Part shown: positions 36,164 to 44,491 of the stretch, piece by piece
How the letters are laid out: each line of letters begins with the position of its first letter
How positions within the stretch are numbered: the first letter of the stretch is position 1
Assembly: GCF_001720165.1 (NCBI RefSeq)
Contig: NZ_MCRI01000008.1
Span: 18,892-82,891 of the forward strand
DNA from: Methylophaga muralis
GTDB taxonomy: Bacteria > Pseudomonadota > Gammaproteobacteria > Nitrosococcales > Methylophagaceae
Length of the DNA stretch: 64,000 bases
Direction: 5' to 3'
Notes under the pieces: model-generated
What the model was told of the DNA's origin: nothing
The model's database searches: none
What the model saw: the letters and a program-made list of their open reading frames with translations, nothing else
Translations under genes and position numbers: made by a program

Positions 36164-37663
36164 TCAGGCGACAAATGCCACAGCATTTTTTCCGGATTGT
36201 TTCACTCGATACATCGCTTCATCGGCCGCTTTCAATAAAGCATCAATATCTTCACCATCATCTGGATAACGAGCTATACCAATGCTGGCACCCACCTGGC
36301 ATGGGCAATTATCAATCAGTATTTTCTCAGATAAAGCGGCGATGATTTTATCGCCAACGTGCTGTAAGTGCTGGTTATGGGACACATCACTGAGAAGTAC
36401 CACAAACTCATCACCACCAATACGAAATACCGTATCAGACGCTCGCAGCCGTTGGCTGATTCGATTTGCCACTTCAATTAGCAACGCATCACCGACATGA
36501 TGCCCGAACATATCATTCACTGATTTAAAGTCATCCAGATCAATAAACATCATGGCCAACGAGCTGCTTTTACGTTGGGCCTGCAAAATAGCCTGCTCTG
36601 CCAACAAACTAAATTGTGCCCGATTAGGCAGGCCAGTCAAACTGTCCTTATGCGCCATTTCAGTCAGCGCCAGTTCCAACTGTTTACGCTCAGTGATATC
36701 ACGGATATCCGCACTGAGTTCGATGGTGCGACCATCTTCACTGCGATTAAGCTGCAGCAGCATTTCGGCATCAATCAATTCATTATCAGCCCTGACCAAC
36801 TGCACTTCACAGCGGTTATAAGGCAATGGACGAAATTTCTTGGCGAGTAGCAGTAAATGTGAAATACGCGAAGCCGATTCCTGACTAAACAATCGATGAT
36901 AAGGCTGGCCCAGATAATACATTTCGTCGTGTTGAAGCAGTAATTTAACCGACGCACTCATAAAAGTAATACGACTGGTAGCCGAGTTGATACCGATAAC
37001 AATATCCGAGCTTTTTTCCATCAATTTGCTGAAATACTGCTCACGTCGAATCAAACGATTGATGGCCATACCAAATGACAACAGGATCAAAATAACGATA
37101 ATTGTCTGCAACCCTCGCAACAGATAGGTCTGCCGTTTGGCCGACGCTTCGAGTTGATTGGTCAACTTATTCATTAAATAAAGCAGTTGCAGGTTATCTG
37201 CCACCATGGCGTCTACCAGCACATTTAACGCGGAGTCGCTTAGCTGCATCTGTTGAATCGAGCTATACAATGGCTCCCACAGCTCGATTGATTGCATCAA
37301 TGTTCTTTGAATCACGGTTTCTTTGAGCTGTTTGACCTGAATCAGCTGGTCGTCCGCACTGAGTGTTTCACCACCCAAACTCATGGCTTTTAAGGTTTGA
37401 TCAAACAATGACATAGCGTCCATCACTTCATGATAAGCCGCTTGTGTATCCATGCCTTGTTGATGCTGATAATGCATCAGCAGCAAAGATTTGGTCATTT
37501 TCTGTGACAGCATGCGTTGCCGGCCGGCAATATTGATATTGATAGATGAGGCTTCTAACTGGGCTGAAATACCGTAATTCATTGCCAGTAAAGTGATATC
37601 AAATATCACCACTAAACTGAGCGGCAACAAAAAATGCCGGTACTTTTTAACAACCTCGAACAT
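36164..37663 (-). CDS. Membrane diguanylate cyclase with PilJ/NarX-type sensor and PAS domain
   Basis: About 499 residues. One membrane helix (LLPLSLVVIFDITLLAMNYG) is followed by a periplasmic domain with INIAGRQRMLSQKMTKSLL, the signature of the type IV pili/NarX-like N-terminal sensor family; its nitrate P-box-like character makes nitrate or nitrite a possible ligand. A second helix near residue 190, a PAS domain (about 220-330) and a GGDEF domain with intact RIGGDEF follow. The start at MFEVVKKYRH has AAGG 6 bp upstream. It sits behind the EAL gene and before narK in the nitrate locus. Confidence 0.88.
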   Translation of the reverse strand: MFEVVKKYRHFLLPLSLVVIFDITLLAMNYGISAQLEASSININIAGRQRMLSQKMTKSLLLMHYQHQQGMDTQAAYHEVMDAMSLFDQTLKAMSLGGETLSADDQLIQVKQLKETVIQRTLMQSIELWEPLYSSIQQMQLSDSALNVLVDAMVADNLQLLYLMNKLTNQLEASAKRQTYLLRGLQTIIVILILLSFGMAINRLIRREQYFSKLMEKSSDIVIGINSATSRITFMSASVKLLLQHDEMYYLGQPYHRLFSQESASRISHLLLLAKKFRPLPYNRCEVQLVRADNELIDAEMLLQLNRSEDGRTIELSADIRDITERKQLELALTEMAHKDSLTGLPNRAQFSLLAEQAILQAQRKSSSLAMMFIDLDDFKSVNDMFGHHVGDALLIEVANRISQRLRASDTVFRIGGDEFVVLLSDVSHNQHLQHVGDKIIAALSEKILIDNCPCQVGASIGIARYPDDGEDIDALLKAADEAMYRVKQSGKNAVAFVA

Positions 37664-37712
37664 GCTCCCCCTTGTCATGATCTTGCTCACTTATGGTGTG
37701 GGTGTTGGTGTA

Positions 37713-38990
37713 TTAATCGTCCTGCCAATCCAGATCACAACAAAACACATACAACTTGTTATGCACCACTACCGTCTGGGAGACGGTAATGCACATTCTT
37801 GAGTCAGCGACTGAAAGATAAGGACGACTAACCTGCATTTCGCCGGGGTGTTCGATGGCACGAAAGTGATAGTGTTTATGCGACCAATTGGCGTTATCGC
37901 CGGATAGCAGCGGGGTAAATCGTGTGTCCATTTTTTGCTGATAATGCGGTGAATAAACATTACGCGCCATCTGAAAGCCGACTTCATCCAGCAGATAACA
38001 ACGCACAGCGCGTTTTTCTATAAACAAAATATTGGTGCTGGTATCAAATGCATTGGTAATGGAGAACTCACTGACAGCTTGACGAAACAGCGATTCGATT
38101 TTTTTGAAATCCTGATTCATCTGGTGACTGTTTTTAAAACGCTGGCGTTGTTGAATTTTCAGCAGATGGTCAATGACTTCGGCGAATTTCAGGTTTTGGG
38201 TAATACGTGGTTGCGGTTTGGCAAAATAGAATCCCTGAACCATATCGGCATTTGCAGCAATGGCAACCAGAGCTTCACGCTCTGTTTCCACACCTTCAAT
38301 AATGACCAGACTGCCCGCTTCATGGATCAATGACACGACCCCAGTCAAGATACGTTCGACCCGACTGGATGTGCCTGCTCCACGAATCATACTGCGATCA
38401 ATTTTGACGATATCCGGTTCCAGTTCCCAAATACGATCAAAATTCGAGTGCCCTGCACCAAAATCATCAATGGCAATCAAACACCCTAAATCCCGAAAGT
38501 GGCGAATCAAATTACGGAGGTAGTGCCGGTCATCAATTTCACTTTCCAGAATTTCAATCACTACTCTATGTGGTGAAATACCGGTTTGTTCAAACAAGTT
38601 ATTCATAAAGCCGGCATCAGGTCGTTCGGACACCAGACATTGTGAATTCAGATTTAAAAATAACCAGGCTTCACCATTTGGCTGGCGGGCAAAATTATGC
38701 ATATGCAGACGGCGACACAAACGGTCCAAAGACAGGTTTTCAACACCAGTCTGTGGGATAGCCAGCAATTCCAAAGGTGAGTGCGAATGTTTTTGTGTAT
38801 CAACGGCTCGAATCAACCCCTCATAGCCCACAGGTCGGCGATGCGAGATGCTGAAAATAGGCTGGAAATGACTACTTAATGTTAAATGATGATAATCAGC
38901 CGTGACATACAGACTGGTTTGATCAGCATCCTGCAATTGCTGCATAGGCATACCTTTAAATTCCGGTTGTGATACAACTGTGTTCAACAT
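37713..38990 (-). CDS. EAL-domain c-di-GMP phosphodiesterase with C-terminal sensor-like domain
   Basis: 425 residues, soluble. The EAL domain (about 35-265) has PVGYEGLIRA (EGL in place of EAL), LFLNLNSQCL, EILESEIDD, AIDDFGAGHSNFDRI, DIVKIDRSMI and IEGVETE, so the metal ligands are largely kept. The C-terminal part (about 290-425) looks like a PDC/Cache-type domain that in related proteins follows an EAL domain. It lies between nrtD and the PilJ-type diguanylate cyclase, giving a cyclase/phosphodiesterase pair inside the nitrate locus. Confidence 0.87.
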   Translation of the reverse strand: MLNTVVSQPEFKGMPMQQLQDADQTSLYVTADYHHLTLSSHFQPIFSISHRRPVGYEGLIRAVDTQKHSHSPLELLAIPQTGVENLSLDRLCRRLHMHNFARQPNGEAWLFLNLNSQCLVSERPDAGFMNNLFEQTGISPHRVVIEILESEIDDRHYLRNLIRHFRDLGCLIAIDDFGAGHSNFDRIWELEPDIVKIDRSMIRGAGTSSRVERILTGVVSLIHEAGSLVIIEGVETEREALVAIAANADMVQGFYFAKPQPRITQNLKFAEVIDHLLKIQQRQRFKNSHQMNQDFKKIESLFRQAVSEFSITNAFDTSTNILFIEKRAVRCYLLDEVGFQMARNVYSPHYQQKMDTRFTPLLSGDNANWSHKHYHFRAIEHPGEMQVSRPYLSVADSRMCITVSQTVVVHNKLYVFCCDLDWQDD

Positions 38991-39041
38991 AAATGACTTC
39001 TAATATTATCGGTCAATGCACCAAGAAGTTTTGTTAAATAT

Positions 39042-39070
39042 CAAACCCGCCCAACTAATGAGCAGGTTTG
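39042..39070 (-). terminator. Possible terminator or attenuator after nrtD
   Basis: CAAACC...GGTTTG with an internal GC pair forms a stem on the minus strand, followed by an AT-rich stretch (ATATTTAAC) lacking a clean U-run. It may partly end the nrtA-nrtB-nrtD transcript before the EAL gene. Confidence 0.4.
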
Positions 39071-39122
39071 ATTCACATTTGCATCCATGCCTAAGCGTTA
39101 ATAAGGTTTATTGTTTAACGCA

Positions 39123-39920
39123 TCAGGCAGCTTTCCTGGCATGCCTTTGATGTAAAAATTTAATCACTTCCGAGCGATAGTGGTTGTAATCTGGGTTATC
39201 AGCTAATGCCAGACGTTGTCTTGGTCTGGGCAGATCAACCTGCAGAATTTCGCCAATAGTCGCTGCCGGTCCGTTAGTCATCATCACAATCTTGTCTGAC
39301 AGTAAAACCGCCTCATCCACATCATGGGTAATCATGATAACGGTATTGTTGAGATCAGCCTGAATTTCCATCAGAGAATCCTGCAAATGTGCCCGAGTTA
39401 ATGCATCTAATGCACCAAATGGTTCATCCATTAACAATACTTTTGGCTCCATTGCCAATGCTCGTGCAATACCAATACGTTGCTTCATACCACCGGAAAT
39501 CTCGGCCGGCAGTTTATCCTTGGCATGCGTCATATGCACTAACTCAAGGTTATGTAATGTCCAATCCCGAATTTGCTGACGATTACGCGTCTTGCCAAAT
39601 ACTGATTTCACCGCCAATTCGACATTTTGATAGCAAGTGAGCCACGGAAACAAGGCATGATTCTGGAAAACGATAGCCCGATCTGGTCCCGGTTCATTAA
39701 CTTCTTTACCCTGCAGAATAACGCCACCCTCGGTAGCCTGATAAAGCCCGCCAACAATATTCATTACCGTGGATTTACCGCAACCGGAATGGCCGATGAT
39801 ACTGACAAACTCTCCCTTATTGATTTGGATATTCACCTTATCCAAAGCACGAAACGGGCCATTTGCCGTAGGGAAATCAATGCTGACATGATCGATATTT
39901 AAATAACTTTCCATTTTCAT
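39123..39920 (-). CDS. nrtD: Nitrate ABC transporter ATPase
   Basis: 265 residues. Walker A GHSGCGKST, Q-loop FQNHALFPWLTC, ABC signature EISGGMKQRIGIARAL, Walker B KVLLMDEPFGALDALTR and switch His in MITHDVDEAVLL. It is the single-domain (NrtD/NasD) form, without the extra binding domain of NrtC. It follows nrtB by 6 bp with an AGGAGA site. It powers nitrate (or nitrite/cyanate) import. Confidence 0.93.
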   Translation of the reverse strand: MKMESYLNIDHVSIDFPTANGPFRALDKVNIQINKGEFVSIIGHSGCGKSTVMNIVGGLYQATEGGVILQGKEVNEPGPDRAIVFQNHALFPWLTCYQNVELAVKSVFGKTRNRQQIRDWTLHNLELVHMTHAKDKLPAEISGGMKQRIGIARALAMEPKVLLMDEPFGALDALTRAHLQDSLMEIQADLNNTVIMITHDVDEAVLLSDKIVMMTNGPAATIGEILQVDLPRPRQRLALADNPDYNHYRSEVIKFLHQRHARKAA

Positions 39921-39926
39921 ATTCTC

Positions 39927-40949
39927 CTATCGAATATTGGCGTTTTTGTCGTATGAGAAAAATTTCTGCAGAGTGAGCATAATGCGATCCAACACAAAAC
40001 CAATCAGACCAATTGCCAGCACCGCTACCATAATGCGACTAAGTGAATTTGAACTGCCATTTTGAAACTCATCCCAGACAAATTTTCCGAGACCTGGATT
40101 TTGTGCCAGCATTTCTGCCGCTATCAGCACCATCCAGCCAATGCCAAGGGAAATTCTCAAGCCGGTAAAGATCATCGGAATAGAGGAAGGAATCACAATT
40201 TTCCAAACCGTGGTGAAATAGCTCAGCCGTAATACCTTGCCGACATTGAGCAAATCACGATCGATCGATGACACACCAACCGCCGTATTAATCAAGGTCG
40301 GCCATAATGAGCACAGCATCACCGTAATGGCAGAGGTGATAAATGATTTAGAAAACATCGGATCAGCCGAGACATACACTGCACTGACCACCATGGTGAC
40401 AATCGGCAACCAGGCCAGCGGTGATACCGGTTTAAAAATCTGAATCAACGGATTGATTGCGTTATACAGATTTTGGCTCAGACCACTGACAATACCAATC
40501 GGGATCGCTATCAAACTGGCTAACAGAAAGCCGACAAACACAGTAAATAGACTGGTCCAGATCTGATCGACAAAAGTCGCCCTGCCGGTATAGTCCCGAA
40601 CCCGAATTTCAGCATCCGGATTTTTGGCCAATGCTGCTGCATTTCGCTCTGCCTGACGCTGGTAAAACTCATCGGCACGTTGACGTTCTGCCTGATGCTC
40701 AGCATTAAGCACCTTGACCTGTTCCCAGACCTGAACCGGCCCTGGTAATTGCCCAAGGCTAGTATCGACCTTCGCTGCGCCTAAATGCCAGAACATCAAA
40801 AAGGCCAGAATGGCCAGCAACGGTAAGCCAATCATTTTAGTAAGTTGTTGAAACTGGAATCCGGCCGGTTCCCCACTGGCGATTTTCGCCAGTGGTACGA
40901 ACCAGTTCAGCCCCGTCAATTCAAGAAAATATATAGCTTTATCTTTCAT
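39927..40949 (-). CDS. nrtB: Nitrate ABC transporter permease
   Basis: 340 residues. An N-terminal region with one helix (IGLPLLAILAFLMFWHLG) and an unusually long charged segment (about 85-130, rich in Glu, Arg and Ala) precedes a BPD-transporter domain with about five helices. The EAA-loop region and C-terminal LGIGWMVLIAAEMLAQNPGLG segment are typical of the NrtB/SsuC family. It lies between nrtA and nrtD. Confidence 0.93.
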   Translation of the reverse strand: MKDKAIYFLELTGLNWFVPLAKIASGEPAGFQFQQLTKMIGLPLLAILAFLMFWHLGAAKVDTSLGQLPGPVQVWEQVKVLNAEHQAERQRADEFYQRQAERNAAALAKNPDAEIRVRDYTGRATFVDQIWTSLFTVFVGFLLASLIAIPIGIVSGLSQNLYNAINPLIQIFKPVSPLAWLPIVTMVVSAVYVSADPMFSKSFITSAITVMLCSLWPTLINTAVGVSSIDRDLLNVGKVLRLSYFTTVWKIVIPSSIPMIFTGLRISLGIGWMVLIAAEMLAQNPGLGKFVWDEFQNGSSNSLSRIMVAVLAIGLIGFVLDRIMLTLQKFFSYDKNANIR

Positions 40950-40987
40950 ATGAATTCATCTTCGTCCGTTTTATGAAAACCAGGCGG

Positions 40988-42379
40988 TTAATCCACCTGC
41001 TCCTCGCCTTTCAGGCCAATGGCAAATTTTTCCAGGTAAGCATTTGGTGCTGTACCGTCGTACTCAATGCCGTCGATAAACTCATTTTGAGGAGCTTTAA
41101 ATCCGGTTTCAGTCGAAAAATCCGGAAAATCAGTTGCACTTAATTTGCCTTCTTCAATCAACTCCATCGCCGCGATTTGATAAATATCTGGACGATAAAC
41201 CTTCTTAGCCATTTCGGTGTACCAGCTATCAGGCTTGGCTTCAGGAATTTGTCCCCAACGGCGCATCTGTGTCAGATACCAGATAGCGTCACTGTAAAAA
41301 GGATAGGTTGCGTGATGACGGAAAAACACGTTGAAATCAGGGGTATCACGTTTGTCACCTTTCTCGTATTCAAATGTACCGGTCATACTGTTGGCGATGA
41401 CATCGTAATCAGCCCCGACATAATAACTTTGTGAGAGGATCTTCACGGCTTCTGGACGGTTGGCATTGTTCTCGGCATCCAGCCAATGTGCTGCACGAAT
41501 CAAGGCTTTAACTAAAGCGATGTGCGTGTTGGGGTGCTTATCAGCCCATTGTTGACTGACTCCAAAGACTTTTTCCGGATTGTTTTTCCAGATGTCGTAA
41601 TTAGCAATGACCGGAACACCAATTCCCATAAAAACGGCTTGTTGGTTCCACGGTTCACCAACGCAATAACCATCAATTGTGCCGGCTTCCATGGTCGATG
41701 GCATTTGAGGTGGTGGCGTTACGGAAAGCATGGCTTCTGCATGAAGCTGACCACTGCTATCACCTTTGTGGGGAGCATAATAGCCAGGGTGAATACCACC
41801 AGCAGCCAGCCAATAACGTAACTCGTAGTTATGGGTAGAAACCGGGAACACCATACCCATATTGAAAGATTTGCCTTGTTGCTTAAACGAATCAATTACA
41901 GGCTTGAGTGATTCAGCACTTATCGGATGCTGAGGTTTACCATCTTCACGTGTTGGAATATGAGGTTTCATCTGTTCCCAAACGCGGTTGGAAACCGTGA
42001 TGGCATTGCCGTTGAGATCCATACTGAAAGCAGTAATGATATCGGCCTGCGTGCCGTAACCAATGGTGGCACCCAGTGGTTGACCAGCCAACATATGTGC
42101 ACCATCAAGTGCACCGTTAATCACACCATCCAACAGTACTTTCCAGTTGGCCTGTGCTTCCAGTGTGACGTACAACCCTTCATCTTCAAAAAACCCTTTC
42201 TCCTTGGCAATCGCTAACGGTGCCATATCGGTAAGCTTAATAAAGCCCAGACGAAGATCTTCTTTTTCCAGTTCTCCCGGTGCCGCGGTTAATGATGTTG
42301 AAAAGCTGATAACAGAGAGTATGCCGATGGCAGATAGCCAACGACGCAAAGGATGTGAATTTACTTTTGGTAAAGACAT
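40988..42379 (-). CDS. nrtA: Nitrate-binding periplasmic protein
   Basis: 463 residues with a signal peptide (ending near STSLTAA). The CmpA/NrtA family pattern is seen: [50 protein letters not shown] and [17 protein letters not shown]. The start is [10 protein letters not shown] with GGAG 6 bp upstream; the TTG four codons before is not preferred. It is the first gene of nrtA-nrtB-nrtD, behind a sigma-54 promoter and a two-hairpin leader. Confidence 0.93.
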   Translation of the reverse strand: MSLPKVNSHPLRRWLSAIGILSVISFSTSLTAAPGELEKEDLRLGFIKLTDMAPLAIAKEKGFFEDEGLYVTLEAQANWKVLLDGVINGALDGAHMLAGQPLGATIGYGTQADIITAFSMDLNGNAITVSNRVWEQMKPHIPTREDGKPQHPISAESLKPVIDSFKQQGKSFNMGMVFPVSTHNYELRYWLAAGGIHPGYYAPHKGDSSGQLHAEAMLSVTPPPQMPSTMEAGTIDGYCVGEPWNQQAVFMGIGVPVIANYDIWKNNPEKVFGVSQQWADKHPNTHIALVKALIRAAHWLDAENNANRPEAVKILSQSYYVGADYDVIANSMTGTFEYEKGDKRDTPDFNVFFRHHATYPFYSDAIWYLTQMRRWGQIPEAKPDSWYTEMAKKVYRPDIYQIAAMELIEEGKLSATDFPDFSTETGFKAPQNEFIDGIEYDGTAPNAYLEKFAIGLKGEEQVD

Positions 42380-42408
42380 GGTTAACTCCAACAGTTAGGA
42401 CAGAAAAC

Positions 42409-42471
42409 GGCTACGTTGCCCAATACCGGGGAAATGATTTCCGCACACGGTTTCAATCCTGCGTTGGATTG
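42409..42471 (-). promoter_or_regulatory. ANTAR-target leader of nrtA: two A1/G4 hexaloop hairpins
   Basis: First hairpin CAATCC-AACGCA-GGATTG (42454-42471): 6-bp perfect stem, six-base loop. Second GGC-AACGTA-GCC (42409-42420), followed by GTTTTC. Both loops have A at position 1 and G at position 4, the conserved ANTAR recognition pattern. Between them ACCG...CGGT encloses GGAAA-TCA-TTTCC, a possible alternative stem. The predicted sigma-54 start falls at the base of hairpin 1. An ANTAR gene lies directly upstream. Confidence 0.72.
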
Positions 42472-42481
42472 GAGTCCAATC

Positions 42482-42497
42482 TGCAGTTAATATGCCA
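42482..42497 (-). promoter_or_regulatory. Sigma-54 promoter of nrtA-nrtB-nrtD
   Basis: TGGCATATTAACTGCA on the minus strand: GG-N10-GC spacing with near-consensus -24 (TGGCAT) and -12 (CTGCA) elements. Predicted start near 42470. Confidence 0.8.
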
Positions 42498-42591
42498 ATT
42501 ACATACCTATTTAAAATTATATATCTTTCAAACACTTAAAAATTATCACGCTCACACCATGACGTTAAATTGCGTCGATTTGGGGCTGATT

Positions 42592-42631
42592 CAAACGGTC
42601 GGCACTTTGTTGGTGCAGTAACCGACCGTTT
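42592..42631 (-). promoter_or_regulatory. NtrC-type palindrome within a strong hairpin after the ANTAR gene
   Basis: AAACGGTCGG and CCGACCGTTT form a perfect 10-bp stem. Inside it GCACCAACAAAGTGC (42602-42616) fits the NtrC core GCAC-N7-GTGC, about 140 bp upstream of the nrtA start. The hairpin could also end or protect the ANTAR transcript; no U-run follows. Confidence 0.55.
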
Positions 42632-42639
42632 GCTAATCA

Positions 42640-43257
42640 TCAAGGATGAGAATGTGTTTCCAGCAAATTGGCCGTAGCAAGTACCTGTTTTGCCAACATC
42701 GCCAGGCGCATGTTCTGGTTCATCGCAGTCGTGCGTAACAGACGATAAGCTTCGTCCTCACTGCATTGACGTTGTTGCATCAACACGCCCTTGGCACGAT
42801 CAATAATCTTGCGTTCGGCCAGTTTGGTTTCCAGTGATTGCACTTGTTCACGCATCGTTTGTTGTTGTAGAAAACGGTTGCGTGCTGTGCTGAGTAATGG
42901 CAACACCCGATGTGGTTGCAAACCATCAACCACGTACGCACTGACTCCAAGCTGAATCGCTTGTTTTTCGACCTGTGCGTCATAGGCGTCGGTAAATATA
43001 ACCACCGGCATCGGTTGTTGCCTGAGCAACATGTCGATAAGTGCCATCATGTCACTATCGCAGTTTCGCACTGCGAGAATAAACATGCCGGTAAATTCGA
43101 GTTGCTTCATAGCAAGTTTGGGAAGAGAAGCCGACTGATTGGTCACCTCGAACATGGTGCCGCTCAGTTGTTCGACTAATTGCTGTGCAATATCAGAACG
43201 ATCGCACACCAATGTGGAATTAAAACTTTGTGTCATGATGTCAGTTGAGTTTCGCAT
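42640..43257 (-). CDS. ANTAR-domain antiterminator (NasT/NasR C-terminal type)
   Basis: About 205 residues. The N-terminal part is a receiver-like domain without a clear phospho-acceptor (FILAVRNCDSDMMALIDML, PMPVVIFTDAYDAQ), as in NasT. The C-terminal ANTAR domain is unmistakable: ERKIIDRAKGVLMQQRQCSEDEAYRLLRTTAM. It should bind the paired hexaloop hairpins in the nrtA leader and prevent termination. ATG 43257 has GGA 5 bp upstream and overlaps the NIT gene's stop; ATG 43236, just after that stop, is possible. Confidence 0.88.
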   Translation of the reverse strand: MRNSTDIMTQSFNSTLVCDRSDIAQQLVEQLSGTMFEVTNQSASLPKLAMKQLEFTGMFILAVRNCDSDMMALIDMLLRQQPMPVVIFTDAYDAQVEKQAIQLGVSAYVVDGLQPHRVLPLLSTARNRFLQQQTMREQVQSLETKLAERKIIDRAKGVLMQQRQCSEDEAYRLLRTTAMNQNMRLAMLAKQVLATANLLETHSHP

Positions 43258-44107
43258 GATTATCCGCAGCATAGTTAATGATAAGAGAAAACACGTTAAG
43301 TACCGTATCAATGGCACGGGTGGCCGTTTTAAAATACTCATCTGCTGATAAGGTAATTGCCCCTTCAATCAGCACTTGTTGATCAATGGTCTGTAACAAT
43401 AAATCGGTGTCACGTTCAATTCGGTCATTCTGACCTGCCAAAATCGCAATCAATTCTTTATTACGAATTCCGGCAGTTTCTCTGAGCAGCTCAGCAATTC
43501 GGCTGTTAGCTGTTAAACGTTGAAAAGACAACATCATGGTTTCAGCACCACCACCATGACCACGAGCGCATAGCGTTGACCCAACAGCACGCATTTGACC
43601 AAGAATTTCGGCCGCTCTGAGTGTGTCAAGGCAGAGTTCGGATAAGCGGGTAATGTTATCCAGCATGAAGTGATGCAGATTGTATAAACGGCTGAGGTCG
43701 TCAAACAGCGATAATTGACCTTCAATCATTGCGTTGTGTTGACGAATTACCTGATGAGATGTGAGCTTGCGTTGCTGAACCTGTTTTTTCAGTCGTGGCC
43801 AATGATCTACAAATGACAACCATTGCGGTAGTTTTTGCATATCAGTATTTTCACTGGCAGCGATGAATCGGTCGATTTCCTGTTGCAGGAAAGTTAATTT
43901 TCCGGTGAGAGATGCGTTACCAGCACAAACGGCACTGCTGGTACCACGATGTTGCTGACTAAGATCGATTAGCTCCTTAAGGCGAATCAGTTGTGAAATG
44001 GCATGTTTGATTCGCCGCTTATCACGTAAACTCACCGTCCATTGTTTGGTAGCGGCGAAACACGCCGCTACCGTAAATGCACCTGCTATGGTGGGGTTGA
44101 CTATCAT
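43241..44107 (-). CDS. NIT-domain nitrate/nitrite sensor protein
   Basis: 288 residues. A short hydrophobic N-terminus is followed by an all-helical body with the NIT-domain hallmarks LIDLSQQHRGTSS near residue 52 and a second half with RAAEILGQMRAVGSTLCARG. In Klebsiella NasR a NIT domain is fused to ANTAR; here the two are separate, overlapping genes. It probably senses nitrate or nitrite and frees or activates the ANTAR protein. It begins 30 bp after the 37-residue peptide gene. Confidence 0.8.
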   Translation of the reverse strand: MIVNPTIAGAFTVAACFAATKQWTVSLRDKRRIKHAISQLIRLKELIDLSQQHRGTSSAVCAGNASLTGKLTFLQQEIDRFIAASENTDMQKLPQWLSFVDHWPRLKKQVQQRKLTSHQVIRQHNAMIEGQLSLFDDLSRLYNLHHFMLDNITRLSELCLDTLRAAEILGQMRAVGSTLCARGHGGGAETMMLSFQRLTANSRIAELLRETAGIRNKELIAILAGQNDRIERDTDLLLQTIDQQVLIEGAITLSADEYFKTATRAIDTVLNVFSLIINYAADNHAKLN

Positions 44108-44137
44108 AGCCTGACTCTCAATTAGGTTTTTTTACCA

Positions 44138-44251
44138 TTATTCCCAGCTGAAAAGGTAACCAGCCATTAAGCCCAAGGGAGAAATCAACACCAAGAAAAG
44201 CAGCTTGAAAAACTCTTTCATTAAATAGAAAAAATCAACTAGATATCCCAT
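44138..44251 (-). CDS. Small membrane protein of 37 residues at the head of the NIT-ANTAR operon
   Basis: Not recognised. Starts MGYLVDFFYLMKEFF; residues about 15-34 (KLLFLVLISPLGLMAGYLFS) form one membrane helix; ends WE. The support is an ideal AAGGAGG ribosome site 8 bp before the ATG, a sigma-54 promoter 40 bp upstream and an open frame stopping 30 bp before the NIT gene. It may anchor or modulate the NIT sensor, or act as a leader peptide coupling translation to the downstream genes; both are inference. Confidence 0.68.
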   Translation of the reverse strand: MGYLVDFFYLMKEFFKLLFLVLISPLGLMAGYLFSWE

Positions 44252-44290
44252 GTTGTGGCCTCCTTCGTTGTATGGCAACGTCAGGGATAT

Positions 44291-44306
44291 TGCATAAGCC
44301 ATGCCA
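44291..44306 (-). promoter_or_regulatory. Sigma-54 promoter of the small protein-NIT-ANTAR operon
   Basis: TGGCATGGCTTATGCA on the minus strand has GG-N10-GC spacing and near-consensus -24 and -12 halves. Predicted start near 44280, leaving a 28-base leader with a small CGTTG/CAACG hairpin. Confidence 0.75.
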
Positions 44307-44427
44307 GAGATTTAATCATTATTTATCAATAACTTAAAAATACATCTTGCCAGGTCCTGCATTAAAATGGGCTGTGACAGCTCTGTTTACGCTAGTTTTT
44401 GGTGCGTGAAACCCAAAACTAAAACAT

Positions 44428-44460
44428 AAAAAAGCCAGCCCTAAATGCGGGCTGGCTTGG
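44428..44460 (-). terminator. Intrinsic terminator of the nirB-nirD-nasA-porin unit
   Basis: AAGCCAGCCC and GGGCTGGCTT form a 10-bp stem with a short loop, followed on the minus strand by six U. It lies about 30 bp past the porin stop. Confidence 0.87.
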
Positions 44461-44491
44461 CTAAATAGCTAAATATTTAGCTGAGTAGATA

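Noticed and set aside
36164..37663. Methyl-accepting chemotaxis protein, from its PilJ-type N-terminus
   Set aside because: The C-terminus is PAS-GGDEF with an intact RIGGDEF; there is no chemoreceptor signalling hairpin.
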